Source: Planctobacterium marinum | GTDB lineage: Bacteria > Pseudomonadota > Gammaproteobacteria > Enterobacterales > Alteromonadaceae | Direction of reading: 5' to 3' | DNA: 64,000 nt | Assembly: GCF_036322805.1 (NCBI RefSeq) | Contig: NZ_AP027272.1 | Span: 4,464,001-4,528,000, forward strand | In this document: one piece after another, positions 16,768 to 24,265 of the stretch | Numbering within the stretch: position 1 is the stretch's first letter | Layout: every line of letters starts with the position of its first letter | Translations under genes and position numbers: made by a program | The notes under the pieces: model-generated | Database searches by the model: none | Seen by the model: only the letters and a program-made list of their open reading frames with translations | Told to the model about the DNA's origin: nothing

Positions 16768-18843
16768 TCACCAACTCTCTAATTCCAATTCGTCAATCGA
16801 GAGCTCATTGAGGTGAGTGACGGGTTTGGCTAACTGTAACTCCGCTCCAGCTCTCACAAACACAGCTATCTCTTTCAAGGCGAGGTGCATTTTTAGTACC
16901 CGACCACCAGTAAAGCTTTCTCTGTTGTCCAATCGCTGCCAATCACCGTGAGGCAGGTAAACCGTGACTTTGCCACCAGAGCGATAAACGGGAGCCACTA
17001 AAATATCGTCCCCAAACATAAACTGATCTTCAAATGGCCAGGCCGCTGGATCGTCAGGAAAAGCCAGGATCATCGCTCGTTGCACCGGTAATCCGGTTTC
17101 ACTGGCAATGGCCATGTATTTTTTAAGATAGGGAAGCAATTGATAACGCAGGCTCAAGGCTGCATTGGCAGCATCTCTTGCCTCGTCACCGTAGCTCCAG
17201 GGTTCTCGCTGACCAATACCATGCAAACGCATGTGCGCAGAAAAAACGCCCGCCTGACACCAGCGAACATAGAGTTCCGGGTCTCGTGTATCTTTGAAAA
17301 AGCCACCGACATCCGTGGCATAAAATGGCGCCCCGGAAAGTCCCCAGCTGATACCACCGCGAACATTAGCAGCCAGTCCGCCCCAATCAGCCTGGGGATC
17401 GCCCCCCCATTGGGCAGGGTAACACTGAGAGCCAGTCCATGCGGAGCGGCTAAACAGAAACGGACCATTTTTACTGTACCTCGCCGCAGCTTCATACACA
17501 CAGCGGTTGTACAGCAAAGAATAAACATTGTGCAGTGCCATACCGGTTTCACCGTTATGGGCTTGCATGTGGGGGTCTTCGATCTGCTCACCAAAGTCGG
17601 CTTTGATCATATCCACACCCAAGTCAAACAAGGGTTTGTGAGCGTCCCGCCAGAATGCGAATGCCTCGGGGTGAGTAAAATCGACAATGCCAGATTCCGG
17701 CAAAGGCGTTAATACCTCACCAAAGGCACTCATATCCCATTGATAGCGGAAGGCTTCACCAGTGCGAGTGTCTTTAATAAGCCAGCCCTTATCTGCCATC
17801 TTCTTGAATAATGGATTAACGACTGATACTAGCGGGTATTCCCATATACAAATCTTAAAATCCAGCGCTTTTAACTGATCCATAACCACCTTGGGGTCTG
17901 GATAGCGTTTGGCATCCCATTCAAAGGCAAATCGTGTATCCGTGTCCTGCCAGGCTCGGCCATCGAGGGTGATTACATCACAATGCATGCCTTGCTCACG
18001 TACAGCTTTAGCCGTAGCCAGCAACTCATCGGCATCTTTGTAATAAGCCTTGGAGAGAATGACGCCCAAGCTCCACTCTGGTGGAATCGGCGCTCTTCCC
18101 GTCAGCTCGGTATACTGTCTGAGCATATCGGCACCGACATTGTCAGCTTCAGAGGTGAAGACAAAGACATCCAATCGCGGATCTTCCAGCAACACACCAT
18201 AAGCTCGCTGTGACCAGGGCGCATAGCCAACGCTATGAGTTACTGGTGCAGGTGTATGAACAAACACACCCCAGCCCTCTGGACTCCAACAAAATGGCGT
18301 ATTCTTATAGGAAATTTCAGCATTCACTCCCAAGGCATCATGATTGAAGGAGCGCACTAGCTGACCGCGTTTATCTAATTTGCCCCATTTTTCTCCCAAG
18401 CCATAGACGGGTTCGTCGCTCTGCAGATCAAAAGCCATAAACCAGCCTTCATCGACTTTTGCTAATGGTGGCAACCTTAAAGAGCGCACAAAGTGGCCAT
18501 CATTTGGTGTTTTTTGAACCACTTTATTACTGTGTTTAAGACAAAACTGAAAAGGTTGATGTTGAATTTCCAGCGTTTTCTCACCTGCTTTAATTGACGT
18601 GTGATATTCATCACCAAAAATCTCGCAAGTCGGAAACTCTGGCATCCTTTTCAACATACCATAATCATAGTCATTCTTCGGGCCTATCTGGAAACGAAAG
18701 CCACTTTCAAACAGTGAAATGGATATATCACCCCCATCGGAAGGAATAATCACTGCACCGCTTGTGTCTAAAAAAGCTGTACCGGTGCAATTCAATTGCG
18801 CTATATCGTTCCAGGCGGGAACAGGGAGTGTGAATCCACTCAT
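16768..18843 (-). CDS. GH31 alpha-glycosidase (YicI-like)
   Basis: A 691-residue retaining alpha-glycosidase. The nucleophile is Asp416 in DMIKADFGEQ and the acid/base is Asp482 in QWGGDPQADW; from memory both numbers coincide with those of E. coli alpha-xylosidase YicI. Further GH31 blocks are EPVYGLGEKWG, FEWDAKRYPDP, LFSRSAWTGSQ, LSGAPFYATDVGGF and MRLHG. No signal peptide is visible, so hydrolysis is probably cytoplasmic. ATG 18843 is preferred because AGGAG lies 7 bases upstream; a longer frame from 18882 adds 13 residues. The sulfonate-binding Q/R/W pattern I recall from YihQ-type sulfoquinovosidases is not evident, so substrate is open: an alpha-linked sulfosugar by context, alpha-xyloside or alpha-glucoside by similarity. 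Confidence 0.9.
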   Translation of the reverse strand: MSGFTLPVPAWNDIAQLNCTGTAFLDTSGAVIIPSDGGDISISLFESGFRFQIGPKNDYDYGMLKRMPEFPTCEIFGDEYHTSIKAGEKTLEIQHQPFQFCLKHSNKVVQKTPNDGHFVRSLRLPPLAKVDEGWFMAFDLQSDEPVYGLGEKWGKLDKRGQLVRSFNHDALGVNAEISYKNTPFCWSPEGWGVFVHTPAPVTHSVGYAPWSQRAYGVLLEDPRLDVFVFTSEADNVGADMLRQYTELTGRAPIPPEWSLGVILSKAYYKDADELLATAKAVREQGMHCDVITLDGRAWQDTDTRFAFEWDAKRYPDPKVVMDQLKALDFKICIWEYPLVSVVNPLFKKMADKGWLIKDTRTGEAFRYQWDMSAFGEVLTPLPESGIVDFTHPEAFAFWRDAHKPLFDLGVDMIKADFGEQIEDPHMQAHNGETGMALHNVYSLLYNRCVYEAAARYSKNGPFLFSRSAWTGSQCYPAQWGGDPQADWGGLAANVRGGISWGLSGAPFYATDVGGFFKDTRDPELYVRWCQAGVFSAHMRLHGIGQREPWSYGDEARDAANAALSLRYQLLPYLKKYMAIASETGLPVQRAMILAFPDDPAAWPFEDQFMFGDDILVAPVYRSGGKVTVYLPHGDWQRLDNRESFTGGRVLKMHLALKEIAVFVRAGAELQLAKPVTHLNELSIDELELESW

Positions 18844-18912
18844 TTGCGTCTCCTTGAGAAAAGCTGAGTTATAACCGTGCAATCCTTAGATCAGCCACTA
18901 TACTCATCTTGT

Positions 18913-18926
18913 GTCTTATATAAGTT
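18913..18926. promoter_or_regulatory. GntR operator copy 2 (GH31 gene)
   Basis: GTCTTATATAAGTT, 12 of 14 matches to the palindrome, with the flank TGT on the left matching the other copies in reverse orientation. It lies about 70 bases upstream of the GH31 start, in the divergent region shared with the gntR gene, so it could control both. Confidence 0.75.
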
Positions 18927-19205
18927 ACAAAACAGTTTACGAAATGCTATGCTGCAAGGCAATAACAATCTATTAACATTTTTAAGGGTCAGTAGCACAA
19001 AGGTCTCTTCTGCAAAATAACGCGGGATTTTTCACAATTGAACAAAATTTTGAATCTTTTAACTTTAAATAAGTCAAAATTTCGATTTAAGTTGTATTGC
19101 TTTAGACATCTTTGATCCTTACAGGTTAAACTCTGCAAACGCCAAAAATGGAAGCAGAACCTTGTTTCGACCATTGGCAAAAAGAGCAGGAAAAAGAAAG
19201 ACAAA

Positions 19206-19955
19206 ATGAAAGGTAGCAAATTCGACAACAAAATGAGTCCGGGCGGTCTGGCCTTCCAACCGCTGTATAAACAAGTCGAAGAACATGTCACCCAGCTTAT
19301 TGTGGAGCAACGCTGGAAACCCGGGGAGATGCTGCCTAATGAGTTTCAACTTGCTGAAGAATTTGGTGTAAGCCAAGGCACCGTGCGCAAGGCCCTGAAT
19401 ACGCTCACACAATCCAAAGTGCTCACCAGAAGACAAGGTGTGGGCACGTTTGTCTCTGAACACACAGGTCACCAGGCCCTGTATCGCTTTTTCCCTGTGG
19501 TAGAAGATAATCAGGCACCGCAATTACCAGAGGCAGAAATCGTCTCTTTCCAACTACAATCCCCTTCAGTAGATGTGGCCAAACAGCTGGATTTAAGCGC
19601 TAACGAGCAAGTGGTGCATTTATCCCGCAAACGTTTAATTAATGATATCGCTTGTTTATTGGAAGATATCTATCTGCCGGAAAAATACTTTCCGGGTTTG
19701 CACGAAATGGCAGAATTACCACACACCCTATATCATTTTTATCAACTTAATTTTAATCTCACCGTCCACAAAACCACAGACCGGATAAAAGCCATATTGG
19801 CGGATGAGAAAGATGCCGAAATTCTGGGTATTAACAAAGGCGATCCGCTATTGATGTTCACTCGACTTACTCGCTCTCTAGAGGGTAAGCTAATTGAATT
19901 TCGCGTTAACCGCTGTCGTTCAGACAATTATCATTACCTTGTGGATCTCGACTAA
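19206..19955 (+). CDS. GntR/HutC-family transcriptional regulator (UTRA domain)
   Basis: A 249-residue regulator. It has an N-terminal GntR winged helix (about residues 18-85; YKQVEEHVTQLIVEQRWKPGEMLPNEFQLAEEFGVSQGTVRKAL gives the helix-turn-helix, RRQGVGTFV the wing) and a C-terminal UTRA ligand domain (about 105-245; VHLSRKRLINDIACLLEDIYLP and GDPLLMFTRLTRSLEGKLIEFRVNRCRSDNYHY). HutC-type members usually bind short AT-rich palindromes and respond to a pathway sugar or intermediate. It sits centrally between the GH31-symporter unit and the AKR-dioxygenase-exporter unit, and three matching palindromes lie in front of the three units. It is most likely the local repressor, with inducer unknown. 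A second in-frame ATG nine codons on is also possible. Confidence 0.92.
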   Translation: MKGSKFDNKMSPGGLAFQPLYKQVEEHVTQLIVEQRWKPGEMLPNEFQLAEEFGVSQGTVRKALNTLTQSKVLTRRQGVGTFVSEHTGHQALYRFFPVVEDNQAPQLPEAEIVSFQLQSPSVDVAKQLDLSANEQVVHLSRKRLINDIACLLEDIYLPEKYFPGLHEMAELPHTLYHFYQLNFNLTVHKTTDRIKAILADEKDAEILGINKGDPLLMFTRLTRSLEGKLIEFRVNRCRSDNYHYLVDLD

Positions 19956-20073
19956 CTGTTGCGGTTTCCGGCAAGTACTCTTGCGCAATACGCCTGGCCT
20001 TGTCTGCCATACACTCATAGCTGGCTTGTATCACATTCATCAGTGCACTGAATAAAAATCATGCAATATTGAT

Positions 20074-20101
20074 TTGACATTTATTATATTAGACATACAC
20101 T
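20074..20101 (+). promoter_or_regulatory. Promoter of the AKR-dioxygenase-exporter operon
   Basis: TTGACA (20074-20079) and TACACT (20096-20101) are separated by 16 bases. The operator at 20104-20117 begins three bases further on and covers the expected transcription start, the ideal position for repression. Confidence 0.65.
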
Positions 20102-20103
20102 AG

Positions 20104-20117
20104 GTCTTATATAAGAC
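20104..20117. promoter_or_regulatory. GntR operator copy 3 (AKR operon), perfect palindrome
   Basis: GTCTTATATAAGAC is a perfect 14-bp palindrome, located 75 bases before the aldo-keto reductase start and directly after the promoter -10 box. It is the best of three copies in the locus and gives the consensus. Confidence 0.82.
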
Positions 20118-20192
20118 ACAAGATTGCTAAACCATATAGGCTGGACTTGTTGCAGCTAGAGTTTGTTATCGAGAATCAAGAGAGAGAGTTAA

Positions 20193-21152
20193 ATGTCACA
20201 GAAGAAAATGCCAGAAGTCGGCCTTGGATTGTGGAAGATTGCCCCTGAAGATTGTGCTCAGTCCGTATACGATGCGATTTCCGTGGGCTACAGACACCTG
20301 GACAGCGCCTGTGACTACGGCAACGAAAAGCAAGTGGGTGAAGGCATCAAGCGCGCCATCGAAGATGGTTTATGCACTCGCGATGATCTGTGGATCACCT
20401 CTAAGCTTTGGAATACCTACCATGCAAAAGAGCATGTTAAGCCGGCGCTGGAACGCACTTTAAGCGATTTAGGTTTGGATTATCTGGATCTGTATCTCAT
20501 TCACTTCCCTATTGCGCAGCAATTTGTCCCCTTTGAGACTCGTTATCCGCCAGAGTGGTTTTACGAACCAGATGCTGCCGAACCCAAAATGGAATTTGCC
20601 AAGGTGCCTTTAGCCGAAACCTGGCAAGCAATGGAAGCGCTAGTGGATGATGGCCTGACCCGAGAAATAGGTGTGTGTAACTATAACTCAGCGCTACTTA
20701 TGGATTTGATGAACTACGCTAGCGTGAAACCATATGCTTTACAGATAGAGTCACATCCTTACTTAACCCAGGAAAAACTGATTAAACTGGCCAAGGGCTT
20801 TGGCTTAAAAGTTACCGCGTTTTCGCCACTGGGGGCACTGTCTTATCTGGAGCTCAATATGGCAGAGCAAAACGAATCGGTACTAGTGCAAGAAGCCGTT
20901 AAAGCTGCTGCAGCGAGAACCGGAAAAACCGAAGCTCAAGTAGTGTTGCGCTGGAACGTACAGCGAGGCTGCGCCATTATTCCAAAAAGCTCTAAATTAC
21001 ATCGCCTGAAGGAAAATCTGGATATCTTTGATTTTAGTCTCAACGACGACGAAATGCAGGCGATATCCGCACTGAATGCCAACAAACGTTTTAACGATCC
21101 TGGTGATTTCTGCCAGGCAGCATTCAATACACATTGTCCCATTTACGACTAG
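20193..21152 (+). CDS. Aldo-keto reductase, candidate 6-oxoglucose reductase
   Basis: A 319-residue NAD(P)H-dependent (beta/alpha)8 reductase. The AKR tetrad is visible: Asp37, Tyr42 (DYGNE), Lys71 (SKLW) and His104 (IHFP). The cofactor loop is IIPKSSKLHRLKEN. The sequence resembles xylose/aldose reductases of the AKR2 type (YGNEKQVGEGIKRAI, LIHFPIAQQFVPFE, RFNDPGDF), which favour sugar aldehydes. It is the first gene of an operator-controlled operon and the dioxygenase follows 9 bases after its stop. In the proposed pathway it reduces the C6 aldehyde left by desulfonation to glucose, as SmoB/SquF-type AKRs do. An ordinary aldose reductase role is the main alternative. Confidence 0.88.
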   Translation: MSQKKMPEVGLGLWKIAPEDCAQSVYDAISVGYRHLDSACDYGNEKQVGEGIKRAIEDGLCTRDDLWITSKLWNTYHAKEHVKPALERTLSDLGLDYLDLYLIHFPIAQQFVPFETRYPPEWFYEPDAAEPKMEFAKVPLAETWQAMEALVDDGLTREIGVCNYNSALLMDLMNYASVKPYALQIESHPYLTQEKLIKLAKGFGLKVTAFSPLGALSYLELNMAEQNESVLVQEAVKAAAARTGKTEAQVVLRWNVQRGCAIIPKSSKLHRLKENLDIFDFSLNDDEMQAISALNANKRFNDPGDFCQAAFNTHCPIYD

Positions 21153-21161
21153 GAGATGCAG

Positions 21162-22145
21162 GTGAAAATGATAGAATTAAGCAAAGTAGACAGCCAACTA
21201 CAAGTGGGAGAGAGTACCTTCCCTGCAATCGTCGAAAACAAACCCGGGTTTACAACTTTGGAAGATTGCATCTCTTGGGTTAAAGCCAATCAGGCAGAGC
21301 TTGAAACAGAGCTCAGTAGCGCAGGCGCGTTACTTTTCAGGGGCTTTCCCATAGATTCAGCAGAAACCTTTGATGCCTTTTCAGCGGCGTTTGGTTATGC
21401 CAACTTTACCTATCAGGAATCGTTATCGAATGCGGTGAGGATCAACTTTACTGAGCGAGTATTTACCGCCAATGAAGCCCCCAAAGACGTAGAGATCTAC
21501 CTGCATCACGAAATGGCGCAAACTCCGATTTATCCAAGTAAGCTGTTTTTCTTCTGCAAGACGGCGGCCGACACCGGCGGTGCCACTCCCTTGTGTCGCT
21601 CTGATGCGCTGTTTACTGAGATGCAAAAGCAAGCACCTGAATTGGCAAAAGATTTCGAAGATAAAGGGGTAAAATATACTACGCGTATGCCGGGTGCCGA
21701 TGACGCCAATTCCGGTCAGGGTAGAAGCTGGAAGAGCACTTTAAGTGTCGATTCAGTGGCTGCCGCAGAAGCCAAACTGGCAGAATTGGGCTACAGTTGG
21801 CAATGGCAAGAGGATGGCAGCCTGGTGGCGACCACCCCGGTAATGCCTGCGGTAATGACATTGGAAAACGGTACAAAAACCTTTTTCAATCAGTTGATTG
21901 CAGCCTACATGGGCTGGAAAGGGGTACGTGAAAACCCGGCCAGCGCGATCACTTACGGCGATGGTAGCCATATACCTAAAGATGGCTTGGAGCTGATTAA
22001 CGATTTAGCCCACCAGTTCACCTTCGATTTGGCCTGGCAGGATGGTGATGTGGCAATTGTCGATAACTATATGGCAATGCATGGTCGACGCCCATACTCT
22101 GGTGAACGTAAGCGCCAGGTGCTGGTAGCACTGGCAGCAGCCTGA
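21162..22145 (+). CDS. TauD/TfdA-family Fe(II)/2-oxoglutarate dioxygenase, candidate sulfosugar dioxygenase
   Basis: A 327-residue double-stranded beta-helix dioxygenase. The Fe(II) facial triad is most likely His115 and Glu117 (YLHHEMAQ) with distal His307 (MAMHGRR), and 2-oxoglutarate would be held by Arg316 or Arg318 (SGERKRQ). The sequence is of the SyrP/TauD-like type (LLFRGFPIDSAETFDAF, SKLFFFC, GGATPLCRSD). GTG 21162 is chosen because AGGAG lies 6 bases upstream; ATG 21156 abuts that site and ATG 21168 is also possible. The neighbours (sugar AKR before, YeiH-type exporter after, 15 bases apart) fit an alkanesulfonate dioxygenase that splits the C-S bond of sulfoquinovose, releasing sulfite. 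Hydroxylation of another substrate cannot be excluded. Confidence 0.85.
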   Translation: MKMIELSKVDSQLQVGESTFPAIVENKPGFTTLEDCISWVKANQAELETELSSAGALLFRGFPIDSAETFDAFSAAFGYANFTYQESLSNAVRINFTERVFTANEAPKDVEIYLHHEMAQTPIYPSKLFFFCKTAADTGGATPLCRSDALFTEMQKQAPELAKDFEDKGVKYTTRMPGADDANSGQGRSWKSTLSVDSVAAAEAKLAELGYSWQWQEDGSLVATTPVMPAVMTLENGTKTFFNQLIAAYMGWKGVRENPASAITYGDGSHIPKDGLELINDLAHQFTFDLAWQDGDVAIVDNYMAMHGRRPYSGERKRQVLVALAAA

Positions 22146-22160
22146 TACAACAAAGATAAA

Positions 22161-23165
22161 ATGACAACACTCAATAACTTAATAGATCGATCCCGGCAGC
22201 TTGCTCCCGGGATTTTTATTGCCATCATAACCGGGCTTGCTGCCCTGTTCTTGAGCGAACACTATGGTGCACCTGCGATGTTGTTTGCCTTGTTATTGGG
22301 TATTGCGATGTCATTTTTATACCAGGATACCCAATGTCGCTCAGGTATCGAATTTACTGCCTGCCATGTTCTACGCATCGGTGTGGCCCTGCTGGGCTTG
22401 CGGATTGCCTTTGATGATGTTGTTGCACTTGGTTGGCAAACGGCTCTGTTATTGGTGTGTGCAGTGGGCTCAACTATTGTGTTTGGCATAACGCTGGCCA
22501 AAGTATTTCAGCTCAATAAACGCTTTGGCGCCCTGACTGGCGGTTCAGTGGCAATTTGCGGCGCATCAGCGGCTATGGCAATTTCTGCCGTACTGCCGAA
22601 TGACAAGAACCGAGAGCGCGATACGTTACTTACTGTTATCGGTGTTACCTCTTTGTCTACCATTGCCATGGTAGCTTACCCGATTATCGCCAGTTACCTG
22701 GGATTGGATGAAACGCAAACCAGTATTTTTCTCGGTGGCACCATTCACGATGTGGCTCAGGTGGTGGGGGCGGGTTATTCCGTGTCGGAGCAGACTGGTG
22801 ATCTCGCAACTTTAACCAAGTTAGTCAGAGTAGCCTTTTTAATGCCTGTGGTGTTGTGCTTTTTAATCGTGTTAAAAGCCAATAAAAATATTGTCGCCGA
22901 CGGTGGGAAAGCACCAGGATTACCAGGATTTTTGGTGGCCTTTATCATTCTAATGGTGCTAAACAGCGTAATGAATGTGCCCGAGTTAGTGACTACCTCA
23001 GCCACCGAAGTCAGTCGATTTGCTCTGGTGGTATCTATCGCCGCCATAGGCATGAAATCCAATTTAGGACAGCTGACTAAAGTAGGGTTCAAACCCATAT
23101 TGTTGATGGTGGCTGAAACAGCCTGGATAGCGCTGATTATTCTTGCCTGGCTACTGTATTTTTAA
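22161..23165 (+). CDS. YeiH/UPF0324-family putative sulfite/sulfate exporter
   Basis: A 334-residue inner-membrane protein with about ten hydrophobic segments. It carries the family blocks LGIAMSFLY, LRIGVALLGLRIAFDDV, LTGGSVAICGASAAMAISAVLP, FLGGTIHDVAQVVGAGYSVS and IAAIGMKSNLG. The family (YeiH, formerly Cons_hypoth698) is annotated as putative sulfate exporter, and experimental proof is limited. It is the last gene of the AKR-dioxygenase operon, 15 bases after the dioxygenase stop. The placement right after a candidate desulfonating enzyme is the strongest local hint that sulfite or sulfate is the product to be removed. Confidence 0.88.
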   Translation: MTTLNNLIDRSRQLAPGIFIAIITGLAALFLSEHYGAPAMLFALLLGIAMSFLYQDTQCRSGIEFTACHVLRIGVALLGLRIAFDDVVALGWQTALLLVCAVGSTIVFGITLAKVFQLNKRFGALTGGSVAICGASAAMAISAVLPNDKNRERDTLLTVIGVTSLSTIAMVAYPIIASYLGLDETQTSIFLGGTIHDVAQVVGAGYSVSEQTGDLATLTKLVRVAFLMPVVLCFLIVLKANKNIVADGGKAPGLPGFLVAFIILMVLNSVMNVPELVTTSATEVSRFALVVSIAAIGMKSNLGQLTKVGFKPILLMVAETAWIALIILAWLLYF

Positions 23166-23485
23166 CGGCATCCAGGCTGGGCCGGGCCTCATTCAAAAAC
23201 ACAAGGTGCATTTTTAAACAGTCACTCAATTTAGTGGCTTATTGCTAGTCTAAAAGTGTTACTTTGAGTCCCATCTTCAAGGTACCCAAAGCAAAAACAA
23301 CCCGGAAGTATACAAAAAGCGTTTTTAAATAGGTTGTTATATTATCTGAAGAGAAGCCTATCACGCTATTTATATAGCCATAGAAACAACAATATCGGAT
23401 AAACGTTTGCATTAACGGAACTAGAGAAGCGAATATTAAGCGCTGTTTTCAGACCTTGTTTAGCATAAAAAACTCAGTAAAACAC
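23166..23485. other. Convergent intergenic region without a gene
   Basis: AT-rich sequence between the exporter and fre genes. I see no credible open frame with a ribosome-binding site. Confidence 0.4.
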
Positions 23486-23506
23486 AGCAAAACTTGCTTT
23501 TTTGCT
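23486..23506. terminator. Possible bidirectional terminator between exporter and fre
   Basis: AGCAAAA (23486-23492) and TTTTGCT (23500-23506) form a 7-bp, AT-rich stem with a T-rich loop side, 30 bases from the fre stop codon. The low GC content makes it a weak candidate. Confidence 0.4.
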
Positions 23507-23534
23507 TCGAATTGCCGTTAAGTTGCAACAAGGG

Positions 23535-24236
23535 TTAATCAATATAGGCAAATGCGTCGCCGATCAGCTGTTCGGCTTTGATGCCTTTAGGCAAGAATTC
23601 ATCTCTGACCACCTTTGCCATTTCAAATCGACCAGCGACATAGACATGCTGCTCATCCAGCGAATCGAAATCTTCCAGTACGGCCTTGTGTACCAGGCCA
23701 GTTCGGCCGTTCCAATCGGGTTGCGCATGTTCGATTACCGGCACGAAAACAAAATCACTGTGCTGTTGTGCCAACTCTTGCAAGTAGTTCATTTCATAAA
23801 GGTCGGCAGGCGTTTTAGCCCCCCAATACAAACTGACTTTGGCGCCCTTATTGGCATGAAGCTTTTGCAATAACAAACTACGGGTGTAGGAATATCCGGT
23901 ACCACCTGCGATCAGGATAGAGTTTTCTGCATCATCTTGAATAACGGCGTTGCCACAAGGCAATTCCACCTCAATTTTGCCCTCTTTCTGCATCCTCTCT
24001 ATGACCTGCATAGCATAAGGATTGTGCTCAGAAGCGCCAATGTGCAATTCCAGAAAGGACTTTTCATAAGGCGGGTTTGCGATAGAAAAGGGGCGTTTGT
24101 CTTCAGCTGACATTACCACCTGCAAATATTGACCAGCATTAAATTCAGGCAGCGCTTCTTCACTGGTTAAAATGACTTTGTAGACAAACTCAGAAACCGA
24201 TTGAATTTGCGCTACTGTTACCTGAATTACACTCAT
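23535..24236 (-). CDS. fre: NAD(P)H-flavin reductase Fre/LuxG type
   Basis: A 233-residue ferredoxin-reductase-like protein. The flavin-binding domain has KRPFSIANPP (the RxxS(I/L)A flavin motif). The NAD(P) domain has ILIAGGTGYSYTRSLL and LYWGAKTPADLYE, and the C terminus is VYVAGRFEMAKVVRDEFL. ATG 24236 is chosen because MSVIQVTVAQIQSV is the usual Fre N terminus; the upstream extension of 18 residues overlaps the end of ubiD. It provides reduced free flavins, for example for the prenyl-FMN/UbiX-UbiD system or ferric reduction. It lies 29 bases downstream of ubiD on the same strand, the order ubiD-fre also seen in E. coli, so co-transcription is likely. Confidence 0.93.
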   Translation of the reverse strand: MSVIQVTVAQIQSVSEFVYKVILTSEEALPEFNAGQYLQVVMSAEDKRPFSIANPPYEKSFLELHIGASEHNPYAMQVIERMQKEGKIEVELPCGNAVIQDDAENSILIAGGTGYSYTRSLLLQKLHANKGAKVSLYWGAKTPADLYEMNYLQELAQQHSDFVFVPVIEHAQPDWNGRTGLVHKAVLEDFDSLDEQHVYVAGRFEMAKVVRDEFLPKGIKAEQLIGDAFAYID

Positions 24237-24265
24237 ATTGCTCTCTATCTGGTTGTTAACGGTGG

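Noticed and set aside
16768-18843. Direct naming of the GH31 gene as yihQ (sulfoquinovosidase)
   Set aside because: Active-site neighbourhood is YicI-like and the YihQ sulfonate-binding pattern was not found, so only the family is called.
18989-19291. A 100-codon minus-strand frame overlapping the gntR start
   Set aside because: It overlaps the promoter region and the helix-turn-helix coding part of gntR; the translation is low-complexity Phe/Leu-rich.
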